Below are positions 17,284-25,261 of a stretch of 50,942 bases of DNA, in pieces. The position numbers and the translations under genes are program-made. Every line of letters begins with the position of its first letter. The stretch's first letter is position 1. The notes under the pieces are model-generated. The model was not told where the DNA came from and did not search any database. It saw only the letters and a program-made list of their open reading frames with translations. Origin of the DNA: JBBQER01 sp038320885 (GTDB lineage Bacteria > Actinomycetota > Acidimicrobiia > IMCC26256 > PALSA-610); assembly GCA_038320885.1 (NCBI GenBank), contig JBBQER010000016.1:1-50942 (forward strand), given 5' to 3'.

Positions 17284-17606
17284 CGCACCTCGGCTTCCGA
17301 GGCACCCGGAGAGGTTGTGAGCTCCGCGGCCATACGGTCGAGCAGCGCGTTCTGCTCGCTCTCGAGCTCCCCGACCGCGCGCCGCAGCGAGTCGCGGTGC
17401 CGGCTCTGCGCGTCGGCATGACGACGGCGCTCCCGGGCGTCGGCCTCGGCCAAGGGTGTCTCCGAGACCAGCGCGCGCAGACGGGCGTCTTCGGCTTCGG
17501 TCTCGAAGAACATGCACTGCTCGTCGGTGACCGCCAGCTCCGCGCGCAAGCGCTTGAGGCGGTCGCTCACATCGATCAGGCGGCGTTGGAGCAGAGTGCG
17601 AGGCAT
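17280..17606 (-). CDS. Small coiled-coil protein of unknown function
   Basis: A 108-residue soluble protein, almost entirely charged helix: LIDVSDRLKRLRAELAVTDEQ, then ARERRRHADAQSRHRDSLRRAVGELESEQNALLDRM. It has no signal peptide or enzyme motif. The ATG at 17604-17606 is the sensible start; a longer reading would run into the divergent acyl-CoA dehydrogenase promoter. The stop overlaps the GTG start of the ANTAR regulator by four bases, so the two proteins are translationally coupled and may interact. I do not recognise the family. Confidence 0.75.
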   Translation of the reverse strand: MPRTLLQRRLIDVSDRLKRLRAELAVTDEQCMFFETEAEDARLRALVSETPLAEADARERRRHADAQSRHRDSLRRAVGELESEQNALLDRMAAELTTSPGASEAEVR

Positions 17607-17655
17607 CGAACTTTTCAGTCTACGCGGCCCGGCCCCGTATGGCACCGTGGGAGTC

Positions 17656-18816
17656 ATGAGCTCTCCCCATGCGATCTTCGGCGCCGAGCACGACGAGCTG
17701 CGAGCGGCGGTGAGGCGCTTCGTCGACACCGAGGTGCGTCCCAACGTGGACGAATGGGAGCGAGCCGGACACTTTCCCGATTCCTTGTTCCGGAGGTGCG
17801 GCGAGCTCGGCTTCCTCGGCCTCCACTATCCCGCGCGTTTCGGCGGGAGCGACGGTGATCTCGCGGCCGGCCTCGTGTTCGTCGAGGAGCTGGCGCGCTG
17901 CGGCGCCGCCGCGATCGCCATGGCGATCTCGGTCCAGACCGACATGGCCACGCCCGCGCTCGCCCACTTCGGCACCGACGACCAGCGCGACCGGTGGCTC
18001 GCGCCCGCGATCACCGGCGAGAAGATCGGCGCCATCGCGATCACCGAGCCCGACGCCGGCTCCGATGTTGCCGCGATCCGCACGAGAGCCGTACGAGACG
18101 GTGACGTCTGGCGGATCGACGGTCGCAAGATGTTCATCACCAACGGGACGCGCGCGCACTTTCTGACGTTGGTGGCCAAGACCGATCCGGACGGCGAACA
18201 CCGCGGCGTCTCGTTGTTCATCGTCGACACCTCTCTCCCCGGCGTTTCGGTGTCGAGGAAGCTCGAGAAGCTGGGCATGCACTCGTCGGACACCGCCGAG
18301 ATCGCGCTCGACGGCGTGATGGTTCCCCACGCCGACCTGATCGGGCTCGAACCCGGACAGGGCTTCGCGCAGTTGATGTGGCAGCTGCAATACGAACGGA
18401 TCGCGGGCGCGGCCGCGTGCGTCGGTCACGCGACACAGGTGCTGGCCGACACGATCGTCTACGCACGCGAGCGTCAGACGTTCGGTCGGCCCATCGCGGA
18501 GCATCAGGTGATCGCGCACAAGCTGGCCGACGCCGCGACCGAGCTCGAAGCCGCGCGTTCACTGCTCTACTCGACCGCATGGCGCGTCATGCACGACGAG
18601 TATCCCGTCGCCGAGATCTCGATGACCAAGAAGTACTGCGCGCAGGTGCAGAACCGGCTCGTCGACGCGTGCCTCCAGGTGTTCGGCGGGGCCGGTTATC
18701 TGGAGGAGACACCCGTCGCGCGCGCCTTCCGCGACGCGCGCCTCCAGCGCATCGGCGGCGGCACCGACGAGATCATGAACGAAGTGATCGCGAAGCGGCT
18801 CGGGCTCTTCGGGTAG
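17656..18816 (+). CDS. Acyl-CoA dehydrogenase
   Basis: A 386-residue FAD-dependent acyl-CoA dehydrogenase for the first oxidation of beta-oxidation or branched-chain catabolism. The family signatures AIAITEPDAGSDVAAIRTRA and the C-terminal CLQVFGGAGYLEETPVARAFRDARLQRI are clear. The position of the usual MCAD-type catalytic Glu reads IGGGTDEIMNEV, with Gly instead. A Glu in LQYERIAGAA matches the alternative base used by long-chain and isovaleryl enzymes, so the protein is probably active. I chose the ATG at 17656 (MSSPHAIFG). It is divergent from the coiled-coil/ANTAR pair and converges on the membrane gene, nine bases apart. The substrate cannot be told from sequence. Confidence 0.93.
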   Translation: MSSPHAIFGAEHDELRAAVRRFVDTEVRPNVDEWERAGHFPDSLFRRCGELGFLGLHYPARFGGSDGDLAAGLVFVEELARCGAAAIAMAISVQTDMATPALAHFGTDDQRDRWLAPAITGEKIGAIAITEPDAGSDVAAIRTRAVRDGDVWRIDGRKMFITNGTRAHFLTLVAKTDPDGEHRGVSLFIVDTSLPGVSVSRKLEKLGMHSSDTAEIALDGVMVPHADLIGLEPGQGFAQLMWQLQYERIAGAAACVGHATQVLADTIVYARERQTFGRPIAEHQVIAHKLADAATELEAARSLLYSTAWRVMHDEYPVAEISMTKKYCAQVQNRLVDACLQVFGGAGYLEETPVARAFRDARLQRIGGGTDEIMNEVIAKRLGLFG

Positions 18817-18825
18817 CGCGCGCGG

Positions 18826-21363
18826 TCAGCCGAGATCACCGAGCCGGCGCGCCGCGCGCTGCACGTCGTCGCGACGGCGTTCGAATGTCGTGCCGACCCA
18901 GAGCAGCAGCGCCCCCGCGATCGCGAGCACCGTCCACCGGGGCAGGCGTACCGCGTGCGGCCCGATCTTGTCGATGCCGAGCGCAACCAACGTGATCGCG
19001 CCGAGGACGATGGGCGCCTGCAGCCGGCGTCGAGCGCCGAGGAGCAACACCGCGAGTCCCGCGATCCCCACGGTCACGGCGCGCGTGTCGTCGTTGCGTG
19101 CGATCGCCAACGCCAGCGTCGGACCGAGGGCGATTGCGCACGCCGGTCCGAGGTTGAGCCACGAGCGGGCGCGCCCGGTCTTCCACGCGAGCGTGCCGAC
19201 CGCGAGCGCGATCGCGGCCGCCGGCAGGGTGTACGCCTCCACCACTTTCACGTCGGCACCCGCCAGCCATACCCACGTCGCACCCAACGCCGCCGCGCCG
19301 GCCGAGGTTGCGTATGTATACGTGCGATCGCGCCGAACGCTCGCGACGAGGAACAGCGGCACCATCGCCGTGAGTCCGGCCCCGACCCAGGTCACAGAAG
19401 GCAGGGCGAGTGCCACGCCGACGATCATCCCGGTCGCCCCGACGATCTCGACGACCGGACCGTCAGCCGTGTCCTTGCGGGCCAGCGAGCCGACCACCAT
19501 CACGACGCCCGCAACGATCAGCGCCGCGAACCCCGCACTCGGTCGAGTGCGGTCGCCCGCGAGCATGCTCACGGCCGCGAGCGTGATCGCCGCCGATGTG
19601 CCGATCGCGGCGTGCGCGGCGCGCAGCCACCCGCTCCGACCGACGGCCGCCGCGGCCAGTGCCGAGATGAGCACGGTCGCGAGAACGACAATGGAAGTGG
19701 TTCGGGTCAGCGCCGCCCATCCGGCCGCCGGGACCGCGGTGACCACGACGAGCAGACCGCTCGTCAACGCCCGCTTGTCGTCGCGCCGCGCGGCCACCGC
19801 CGCACCGAGCATCGCCAGCGCGGTCGCGCCCGCCGTGACCGCGCCCGCCACGAGAGCCGACGCTCCGGCCGCGATCGGTGCGAGTGCGATGGCGAGCAGC
19901 ACGAACCCGACTGCTCCCGCCCGGCGAGTCTGGGTATCGAACGCGCGGCGCGCGTTCGTCCGTGGGCGAGAGGTGCATGCGAGCGCGGCGGCCGTCACGA
20001 TGAGGATGGCGACGGCGCACCAGCCCAGACCGACGGCGTCGCTGGTTTGCGGACCCGCGACGACTCGAGCCGCGCGAGTGCCGGTGTTGCCGGTCCAGGC
20101 CTCGGCAAACCACGCCAGCGGGCCGAACACGGCCACCGCGGCTCCGGAGACCGCAAAGACGAGACCGGCGGCGCCGGATGCGATACCGGCGGCATGCGCG
20201 GCGCGGCTCCAGGTGGAAGCGAGGTGCGGCGCGGCAACGATCGCGAATCCACCGAAGACGGCCGCGAACGTCAGCATGCCGATCGACCCGAGCGACGCGG
20301 ACGCCAACGTGAGGGCCGCACCGATCACCGCGGCAAACACGAGGAACGCCATGGGGACGCGATCGATCGAGTCGAACGTACCGGGCGCCGGCCGAGCGGC
20401 CAATCCCGGCGCGAGTGTGAATGCGAGCATCACCGCGGCGGGCAGCATCGTTTCGACGAACCTGGTCGGCTCGATCGCGGCGTCGAGCGCGTACAGCGCG
20501 CCGCCGAACCACACCGCGCCTGCGCCCAGCCTCAATGTGGCAGCCACGACCTGATCGTCCGACCGCGGCGTGACGAAGTGAAGTGCCGCGACCATTGCGG
20601 CGGCCAGCACCGCCAGCGAGAGCGCGACGCTCCACGACGCGCTCGCGTTCGCGGCGATGGCCAGAACGGCTGATACGGGAAGCAAGAGTGCGATCGCGCG
20701 TCGGGCGGGTACGGGCGCCGCGATGCGGCCCAGCCCGGCCGACAACCCACTGACGACCGCGGTACCAGTTGCCCACCACGCCTTCGTCGACATTCCCGGC
20801 GCAACTCCGGCCCGGCGAACGACCTGCCAGTCGATGAGCGCGAGCGCGATCGTCAAACCGGTGAACGCACCCGCGGTCGCGGGCAGTCGCGATCGCAGTG
20901 CCGATGCCATGACTGCCGACACGACCGTGAACGCAATGAGCAACGCTGCCCGCCCGCCCGGACCGAGATGTGTCCATGCGACGGCCGTGAACGCGAGCGC
21001 GGAGAGAGCGAGCAACGTCGCCCCGGTCCACAGCAACAGGTTGCGGACTCTCTCGACTCCCCATTCCGCAGTGTTCGTTCCCGCGCCCGGTCGCGCGAAC
21101 GGGCGGAAGGCAGGAATGTCGGGGGCGGGCATCGGCGCCCGTCGATCGCTCTCCCAACGCCGCTGCGCGAGCTCGGATGCCAACGCATCACGACGAGCCG
21201 CTACTGACGCGAGCTCGACTTCGGTCGCGGCCAGCCGGCCCGTGAGACTGCGGAGTCCGCCGGCGGTCTCGCTCCGAAGATCGAGGCCACACACGCCACA
21301 CCATTGCTCGGTGCGGGTTCCGGCCCCGCAGGCGGGACACGCGTCGTGGTCACTGCCGGTCAT
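18826..21363 (-). CDS. Giant polytopic membrane protein with N-terminal zinc ribbon
   Basis: An 845-residue protein. The N-terminus holds a zinc-ribbon-like pair, C9PAC12 and C22GVC25, then a coiled coil (about 38-70) and a Pro-rich linker. From about residue 108 to the end there is an almost unbroken series of roughly 25 hydrophobic segments rich in Ala, Val, Leu and Gly with short Arg-containing loops. No transporter motif is recognisable. The layout resembles large actinobacterial membrane proteins of unknown function that carry a small zinc-ribbon head. The DNA is as GC-rich as its neighbours. The start ATG at 21361-21363 gives MTGSDHDAC. Confidence 0.8.
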   Translation of the reverse strand: MTGSDHDACPACGAGTRTEQWCGVCGLDLRSETAGGLRSLTGRLAATEVELASVAARRDALASELAQRRWESDRRAPMPAPDIPAFRPFARPGAGTNTAEWGVERVRNLLLWTGATLLALSALAFTAVAWTHLGPGGRAALLIAFTVVSAVMASALRSRLPATAGAFTGLTIALALIDWQVVRRAGVAPGMSTKAWWATGTAVVSGLSAGLGRIAAPVPARRAIALLLPVSAVLAIAANASASWSVALSLAVLAAAMVAALHFVTPRSDDQVVAATLRLGAGAVWFGGALYALDAAIEPTRFVETMLPAAVMLAFTLAPGLAARPAPGTFDSIDRVPMAFLVFAAVIGAALTLASASLGSIGMLTFAAVFGGFAIVAAPHLASTWSRAAHAAGIASGAAGLVFAVSGAAVAVFGPLAWFAEAWTGNTGTRAARVVAGPQTSDAVGLGWCAVAILIVTAAALACTSRPRTNARRAFDTQTRRAGAVGFVLLAIALAPIAAGASALVAGAVTAGATALAMLGAAVAARRDDKRALTSGLLVVVTAVPAAGWAALTRTTSIVVLATVLISALAAAAVGRSGWLRAAHAAIGTSAAITLAAVSMLAGDRTRPSAGFAALIVAGVVMVVGSLARKDTADGPVVEIVGATGMIVGVALALPSVTWVGAGLTAMVPLFLVASVRRDRTYTYATSAGAAALGATWVWLAGADVKVVEAYTLPAAAIALAVGTLAWKTGRARSWLNLGPACAIALGPTLALAIARNDDTRAVTVGIAGLAVLLLGARRRLQAPIVLGAITLVALGIDKIGPHAVRLPRWTVLAIAGALLLWVGTTFERRRDDVQRAARRLGDLG

Positions 21364-21522
21364 CGTGCGTCAGACCATTCCACGCCCGAAAAGGTTGCAT
21401 CAGGCTCGAGACGCGTCGATCGCGGGCAAACTACCCACGCGATGGCCGTAAACAAGCGGACCGCCTCCGCCGAAAAGAGCGGGTTGGTCGCCGTCCACCG
21501 ATCTTGCGCGCGGAGTGTTCCA

Positions 21523-21978
21523 ATGAGAGTTTTCAAGATGTCCATTGTCGCTCTTGCGTTGGTTCTCGCGAGCGCGTGCAGCAGCGGATCGTCGAAGACG
21601 AACGCTCCGATCACGAAGGCGTCGTACCTCGCCAAGGCGAACGCCATCTGTACGACGATGAACAATCGCGTGAAGGCGTTCGGCAACCCCGGCAACGATC
21701 CGAAGCAACTCGCCACGTTGATCGACCGGTCCGCCGCGATCATCCGGCAAACGCTGGCCCGGCTCAGGGCACTCCCGGTGCCCCCGGGTGAGGGAGCGAA
21801 GGTGGCCGCCGTTTACGCAACCGTCGACACGGTCTTGGCCGACACGCCCGCGTATACCGCGGCGTTACGCGGAACGAGCCACCAGGCCGCGACCGTCGCC
21901 GGGAGAAAGCTGCAAGCCGAGCAGAACGCGGCCAACGCAGCATCGATCACATATGGACTGACGGTCTGCGGCAAGTGA
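21523..21978 (+). CDS. Small secreted lipoprotein of unknown function
   Basis: A 151-residue protein with a signal peptide (MRVFKMSIVALALVLASACSSG). The cysteine at about residue 19 would be the lipid-anchored residue, although the -3 position is Ala rather than the usual Leu. The mature part begins with a Ser/Thr-rich spacer and then KASYLAKANAICTTMNNR, a pattern common to many short actinobacterial lipoproteins of unknown role. A second cysteine lies near the C-terminus (LTVCGK) and could pair with that of AICTT. An in-frame ATG at 21538 is an alternative start. Its stop lies in a hairpin shared with the tRNA gene. Confidence 0.75.
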   Translation: MRVFKMSIVALALVLASACSSGSSKTNAPITKASYLAKANAICTTMNNRVKAFGNPGNDPKQLATLIDRSAAIIRQTLARLRALPVPPGEGAKVAAVYATVDTVLADTPAYTAALRGTSHQAATVAGRKLQAEQNAANAASITYGLTVCGK

Positions 21979-21999
21979 TCGGGCGTAGTGCCTGATCAC
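21975..21999. terminator. Hairpin between the lipoprotein gene and tRNA-Leu
   Basis: GTGATCGGG (21975-21983) pairs with CCTGATCAC (21991-21999), one G-T pair included, around a seven-base loop. It overlaps the lipoprotein stop codon and directly follows the tRNA 3' end on the other strand, so it could stop transcription from both sides. No T tract is visible on either side. Confidence 0.5.
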
Positions 22000-22000
22000 G

Positions 22001-22086
22001 TGGTGCCCGAGGAGGGATTTGAACCCTCACGCCCTTGCGAGCAACGGATTTTGAGTCCGTCGTGTCTGCCATTCCACCACTCGGGC
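22001..22086 (-). tRNA. tRNA-Leu, anticodon CAA
   Basis: Reading the minus strand, the acceptor GCCCGAG (from 22086) pairs with CTCGGGC before the A discriminator and an encoded CCA (22003-22001). The anticodon stem ACGGA/TCCGT closes a seven-base loop CTCAAAA, giving anticodon CAA for UUG codons. A long variable arm (TGCTCGCAAGGGCGT) marks it as a class II tRNA, and GGTTCAAATCC is the T loop. Length is 86 bases with CCA. Confidence 0.95.
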
Positions 22087-22103
22087 CGGGGCGAATCGCT
22101 CCG

Positions 22104-22412
22104 GTGCGCAACCGCGCGCGCACCCATGTTGCCATTCAGTACGCTCTCGGCGTGTTGTCGTTCGTCGTGGGGCTGATCGTCGGCGCCTCGCTCGCCGCGC
22201 TGCTGATCATCGTCATCGCGCCGTCGCGCCGCGTGCGCGCCGAGCCCCCGCTCCCGCATGACGTCGAGATGCGGATCCTGCTCGGTCAGGATCCCGACCA
22301 GGCAGCACCCGCGACGTCACCCGAACCCGATCACCCCGCGCCCTACAGCCCGAACGACCTCGCCGAGCTCCGGCGCTTGAGCGCCGAGCGCCGCGGCCGG
22401 CGCAAGCGGTAG
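22104..22412 (+). CDS. Small single-pass membrane protein of unknown function
   Basis: A 102-residue protein with a short basic N-terminus (VRNRARTHVAIQYALG), one long hydrophobic helix (LSFVVGLIVGASLAALLIIVIAP), then a Pro-, Asp- and Arg-rich cytosolic tail ending RRLSAERRGRRKR. I use the GTG at 22104, because a longer reading to 22035 would lie inside the tRNA gene. No homologous family comes to mind. It stands between the tRNA and the convergent fabZ. Confidence 0.55.
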   Translation: MRNRARTHVAIQYALGVLSFVVGLIVGASLAALLIIVIAPSRRVRAEPPLPHDVEMRILLGQDPDQAAPATSPEPDHPAPYSPNDLAELRRLSAERRGRRKR

Positions 22413-22437
22413 CGAGCGGTAGGCAACGATCCCGCCC

Positions 22438-22857
22438 TCAGGCGATCACGAACAGCAGACGGGCTCGGCAGCATTCCTCGCCCGCGACTGTGGCCGTGCC
22501 CCGCCCCCACCCGCCCCGGCGGCTCAATCGCTCGATCTCGACCGCGAGCACGAGCTCGTCGCCGGGACGGACGATGCGCCGGAAGCGGACATCCTCCACG
22601 CCGCCGAACAGCGGCAGCGATCCGGCGTAGCGGTCGTCGCTGAGCAGCGAGATGGCCCCCGCCTGGGCGAGCGCCTCGAGCTGGAGCACGCCCGGAAACA
22701 CCGGATTGCCCGGAAAGTGGCCGGCGAGGAACTCCTCGTCACCGCGAACCCGATACCGCGCCCGCGTCGAGACCCCGGGTTCGTTGGCGTCCACGGCGTC
22801 GACGAACCGGAATGGAGGCCGGTGCGGCAGGAGCGAGACCAGGGCGTCGGTGCTCAC
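22438..22857 (-). CDS. fabZ: 3-hydroxyacyl-ACP dehydratase, FabZ-type
   Basis: A 139-residue hotdog-fold dehydratase that removes water from 3-hydroxyacyl-ACP in type II fatty acid synthesis. It has the substrate-entry LLPHRPPFRFVDAV and the catalytic helix GHFPGNPVFPGVLQLEALAQ, with His47 and Glu61 as the dyad. GTG at 22855-22857 gives a family-length protein; an extension to 22917 adds nothing family-like. It faces away from fabD, and the 168-base gap is likely a shared control region for the fab genes. Confidence 0.9.
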   Translation of the reverse strand: MSTDALVSLLPHRPPFRFVDAVDANEPGVSTRARYRVRGDEEFLAGHFPGNPVFPGVLQLEALAQAGAISLLSDDRYAGSLPLFGGVEDVRFRRIVRPGDELVLAVEIERLSRRGGWGRGTATVAGEECCRARLLFVIA

Positions 22858-22956
22858 GCTTCGTGAGGCTACCGGCGCGTCCAGACTTTCTCGGGAATGC
22901 CAGATGTCCGGCCGCAATGTGCTGTCATCGGCCGTTCACGCGCCGGTGCCCGACCC

Positions 22957-22974
22957 GTTACCAGCGGATGTAAC
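22957..22974. promoter_or_regulatory. Possible operator between fabZ and fabD
   Basis: GTTAC (22957-22961) and GTAAC (22970-22974) form a dyad with an eight-base spacer in the divergent gap that controls fabZ and the fabD operon. The size suits a TetR-type regulator of fatty acid synthesis such as FasR, but no such site has been matched by me and the arms are only five bases. Confidence 0.3.
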
Positions 22975-23025
22975 CGTGGAGGAGGCGCCGCGGTCCAAGC
23001 CTGTCCCCAGCCCGGAGGTTTCTAC

Positions 23026-23946
23026 GTGCGCGTTGCGATGGTGTTTCCCGGTCAGGGAACCCAGGTCACCGGAATGGGCGCGCCCTGGCAAGACCATCCG
23101 GCGTGGAAGATCCTCGATGAAGCGGAACGCGCGCTCGACGAGCCATTGCAGACCCTCGTCCTCGACGCCCCGGCCGAGCAACTCGCGCGAACGCGCGACG
23201 CGCAACTCGCGGTCCTCTGCACGTCACTCGTCGCGTGGGAGGCGCTGCGGCCGCTCACCCACGAGGTCGTCGCGTTCGCGGGTCATTCGCTCGGACAGGT
23301 GACGGCGCTCGTCGCGTCCGGCGCGCTCGGTCTCGAAGACGGTGTTCGGTTCGCGGCGAAGCGTGCGGAGCTCACCCAACGCGCCGCCGACGAGCATCCG
23401 GGCCGCATGGCCGCGCTGCTCGGTGCGACCGTCGAACAGGCAACCGAGGCGTGTGCCGCGGCTCCCGACGCGTGTTGGATCGCGAACGACAACGCGCCGG
23501 GCCAAGTCGTGATCGCGGGCACGCCCGACGGGCTCGACATCGCCGTCGCGCGAGCGAAAGAGCTCGGCGTGCGGCGCGCGAGCCCCCTCAACGTCGGCGG
23601 CGCGTTCCACACGCCGCTCATGGCGTCGACCGCCGCGGGAATCGCGTCCGCGCTCGAAGGAGTTCCCTTCTCTGTACCGGCATCCCCCCTGGTCGCGAAC
23701 CATGATGGCGCGACGTACGCAGAGGCCTCAGGTTGGCCGGCCCGATCTGCCGATCATGTAACCGTGCCCGTGCGGTGGCGGACGTGCATGGAGACGTTGG
23801 CCGCGCTGGGCGCCGACGCATTCGTGGAAGTCGGTCACGGGTCGATGATCGCCGGCCTGGCCAAGCGCACGGTTCCCGACGTGCCCGTTCTCTCGTGCTC
23901 GAGCCCAGACGACCTCGCAACTCTCTCGGAGGTACTTGCATCGTGA
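23026..23946 (+). CDS. fabD: Malonyl-CoA:ACP transacylase
   Basis: A 306-residue enzyme that loads malonyl groups from CoA onto ACP. It opens VRVAMVFPGQGTQ, has the nucleophile Ser88 in GHSLGQ (most relatives have GHSLGE) and the catalytic His in GGAFHTPLM. The GTG at 23026 is preceded by CGGAGGT at eight bases. It is the first gene of the rightward fatty acid run; its stop overlaps the next gene's start as GTGA. A longer reading to 22897 has no family support. Confidence 0.95.
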   Translation: MRVAMVFPGQGTQVTGMGAPWQDHPAWKILDEAERALDEPLQTLVLDAPAEQLARTRDAQLAVLCTSLVAWEALRPLTHEVVAFAGHSLGQVTALVASGALGLEDGVRFAAKRAELTQRAADEHPGRMAALLGATVEQATEACAAAPDACWIANDNAPGQVVIAGTPDGLDIAVARAKELGVRRASPLNVGGAFHTPLMASTAAGIASALEGVPFSVPASPLVANHDGATYAEASGWPARSADHVTVPVRWRTCMETLAALGADAFVEVGHGSMIAGLAKRTVPDVPVLSCSSPDDLATLSEVLAS

Positions 23947-24260
23947 CCATCCCCCCGGTCGCCCGAAACCGCGACGAATCGCCGCACGCGGCGACGCAAC
24001 AGCGCCACGGCGCTCACGCCGGAGAGACGCTGGCCGTGCCGGAACGCATGATCGTCGCGCCCGTTGTCGGCATCTTTCGCTCGCACGGAGTCGCCGACGG
24101 CATGGAAGTGAGCGCCGGCGACGAGATCGGCGTCGTGGAAGGTCCGGGCACCTCATGCCCCATCCTCAGTCCGTTCGGTGGCACGCTGATGGGCATGCTG
24201 GCGCATCCCGGTGAACGACTTCGCTCGGGCCAGCCGATCGCGTGGTTGCGCGTCGCGTGA
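23943..24260 (+). CDS. Biotinyl/lipoyl-domain protein lacking the attachment lysine (BCCP-like)
   Basis: A 105-residue protein. After a 35-residue polar N-terminus it aligns along its whole length with the C-terminal domain of acetyl-CoA carboxylase carrier protein: APVVGIF matches the SPMVGTF start, then EVSAGDEIGVVE, and TLMGMLAHPGERLRSGQPIAWL matches the final strands. At the biotin site, where BCCP has E-A-M-K-M, this protein reads E-G-P-G-T, so residue 69 is Gly and no lysine is present anywhere in the domain. It therefore cannot carry biotin or lipoate in the usual way. Both ends overlap neighbours by four bases (fabD GTGA, fabH GTGA), so it is tightly coupled to fatty acid synthesis. 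A structural or regulatory role is inferred. Confidence 0.8.
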   Translation: MTIPPVARNRDESPHAATQQRHGAHAGETLAVPERMIVAPVVGIFRSHGVADGMEVSAGDEIGVVEGPGTSCPILSPFGGTLMGMLAHPGERLRSGQPIAWLRVA

Positions 24261-25261
24261 GTACGCGTTCTCTCACCGGGCTGCCGATCTCCGTTGTCGG
24301 CTGGGGAACCGCCGTCCCCGACGGGCGCTGCTCGAACGCCGACCTCGAAGCGCGGCTCGACACCAACGACGCGTGGATCGTCGAACGCACAGGCATCCGC
24401 GAGCGACGCATCGCGGCCGCGGACGAGACCGCGGCAACACTTGGAACCGCGGCCGCGGCCGACGCGATCAAGTGCGCCGGTGTCACGCCCACCGACATCG
24501 ATCTGATCGTCGTCGCGACTGCCACTCCCGACCAGCCCCTTCCGCACACCGGTGCGTTCCTGGGAGAGGCGCTCGGCTTGCAATGTGCGTCGTTCGATCT
24601 CAGCGCAGCCTGCGCCGGCTTCGTGTACGAGCTCGTCGTCGGTGCGTCGATGGTGAACGCGGGCTACGAGCACGTGCTGATCGTCGGGAGCGAGACGCTC
24701 AGTCGCATCACCGACCCGGAGGACCGTGGGACCGCGATCCTGTTCGGCGACGGCGCGGCGGCCGCAGTTCTCGCGCACTCGACGACCTCGCCCGGCCTCC
24801 TCGCGTGGGATCTCGGCTGTGACGGCTCGGCGGCGGGACTGATCGGCATCCCCGCGGGCGGTGGCCGTGAGCCCGCGTCGAACGAAACGATCGCCGCACG
24901 CGGGCACTTCATGAAGATGCAGGGCCAAGAGGTGTTCCGCCGCGCCGTACGCGCCATCGCGGAGTCGAGTACCGCCACGCTCGAACGGGCCGGTGTCGCC
25001 GCCTCCGACGTCGCCTGGTTCGTACCCCACCAGGCCAACCTGCGGATCATCGAGGCGGCGGCGAAGCGCCTCGGCTTCGCTCCCGACCGGACCGTCACGA
25101 ACATCGAACGCTACGGCAACACGTCGTCGGCATCGATCCCGCTCGCGTTGTTCGAGGCGGTCGAAGACGGTCGGGTACAGCCGGGTGACCTCGTGTTGTG
25201 CTCGGGAGTCGGCGCGGGCCTCACGTGGGGAAGCGCGCTCGTCCGCTGGGGCGCGATATGA
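24257..25261 (+). CDS. fabH: 3-oxoacyl-ACP synthase III
   Basis: A 334-residue initiating ketosynthase condensing an acyl-CoA primer with malonyl-ACP. The catalytic triad is visible: Cys119 in SAACAGF, His258 in VPHQAN and Asn288 in YGNTSSAS. The C-terminal GAGLTWGSALVRW is typical. I use the GTG at 24257, overlapping the previous stop; GTG at 24242 is an alternative. The stop overlaps fabG as ATGA. Primer preference (straight or branched) cannot be read from the sequence. Confidence 0.95.
   Translation: MSTRSLTGLPISVVGWGTAVPDGRCSNADLEARLDTNDAWIVERTGIRERRIAAADETAATLGTAAAADAIKCAGVTPTDIDLIVVATATPDQPLPHTGAFLGEALGLQCASFDLSAACAGFVYELVVGASMVNAGYEHVLIVGSETLSRITDPEDRGTAILFGDGAAAAVLAHSTTSPGLLAWDLGCDGSAAGLIGIPAGGGREPASNETIAARGHFMKMQGQEVFRRAVRAIAESSTATLERAGVAASDVAWFVPHQANLRIIEAAAKRLGFAPDRTVTNIERYGNTSSASIPLALFEAVEDGRVQPGDLVLCSGVGAGLTWGSALVRWGAI

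Noticed and set aside
16658..17419. N-terminal extension of PolA to 1139 residues
   Set aside because: The extra part lies across the ANTAR regulator in another frame; the MPKLLLLDG start matches PolA exactly.
18890..20554. A 554-residue plus-strand frame inside the zinc-ribbon membrane gene
   Set aside because: Composition is almost only Ala, Ser, Thr, Pro and Arg with no motif; the minus-strand reading has a clear ribbon and membrane helices.
22035..22103. Upstream extension of the small membrane protein
   Set aside because: It would lie inside the tRNA-Leu gene; the GTG at 22104 avoids this.
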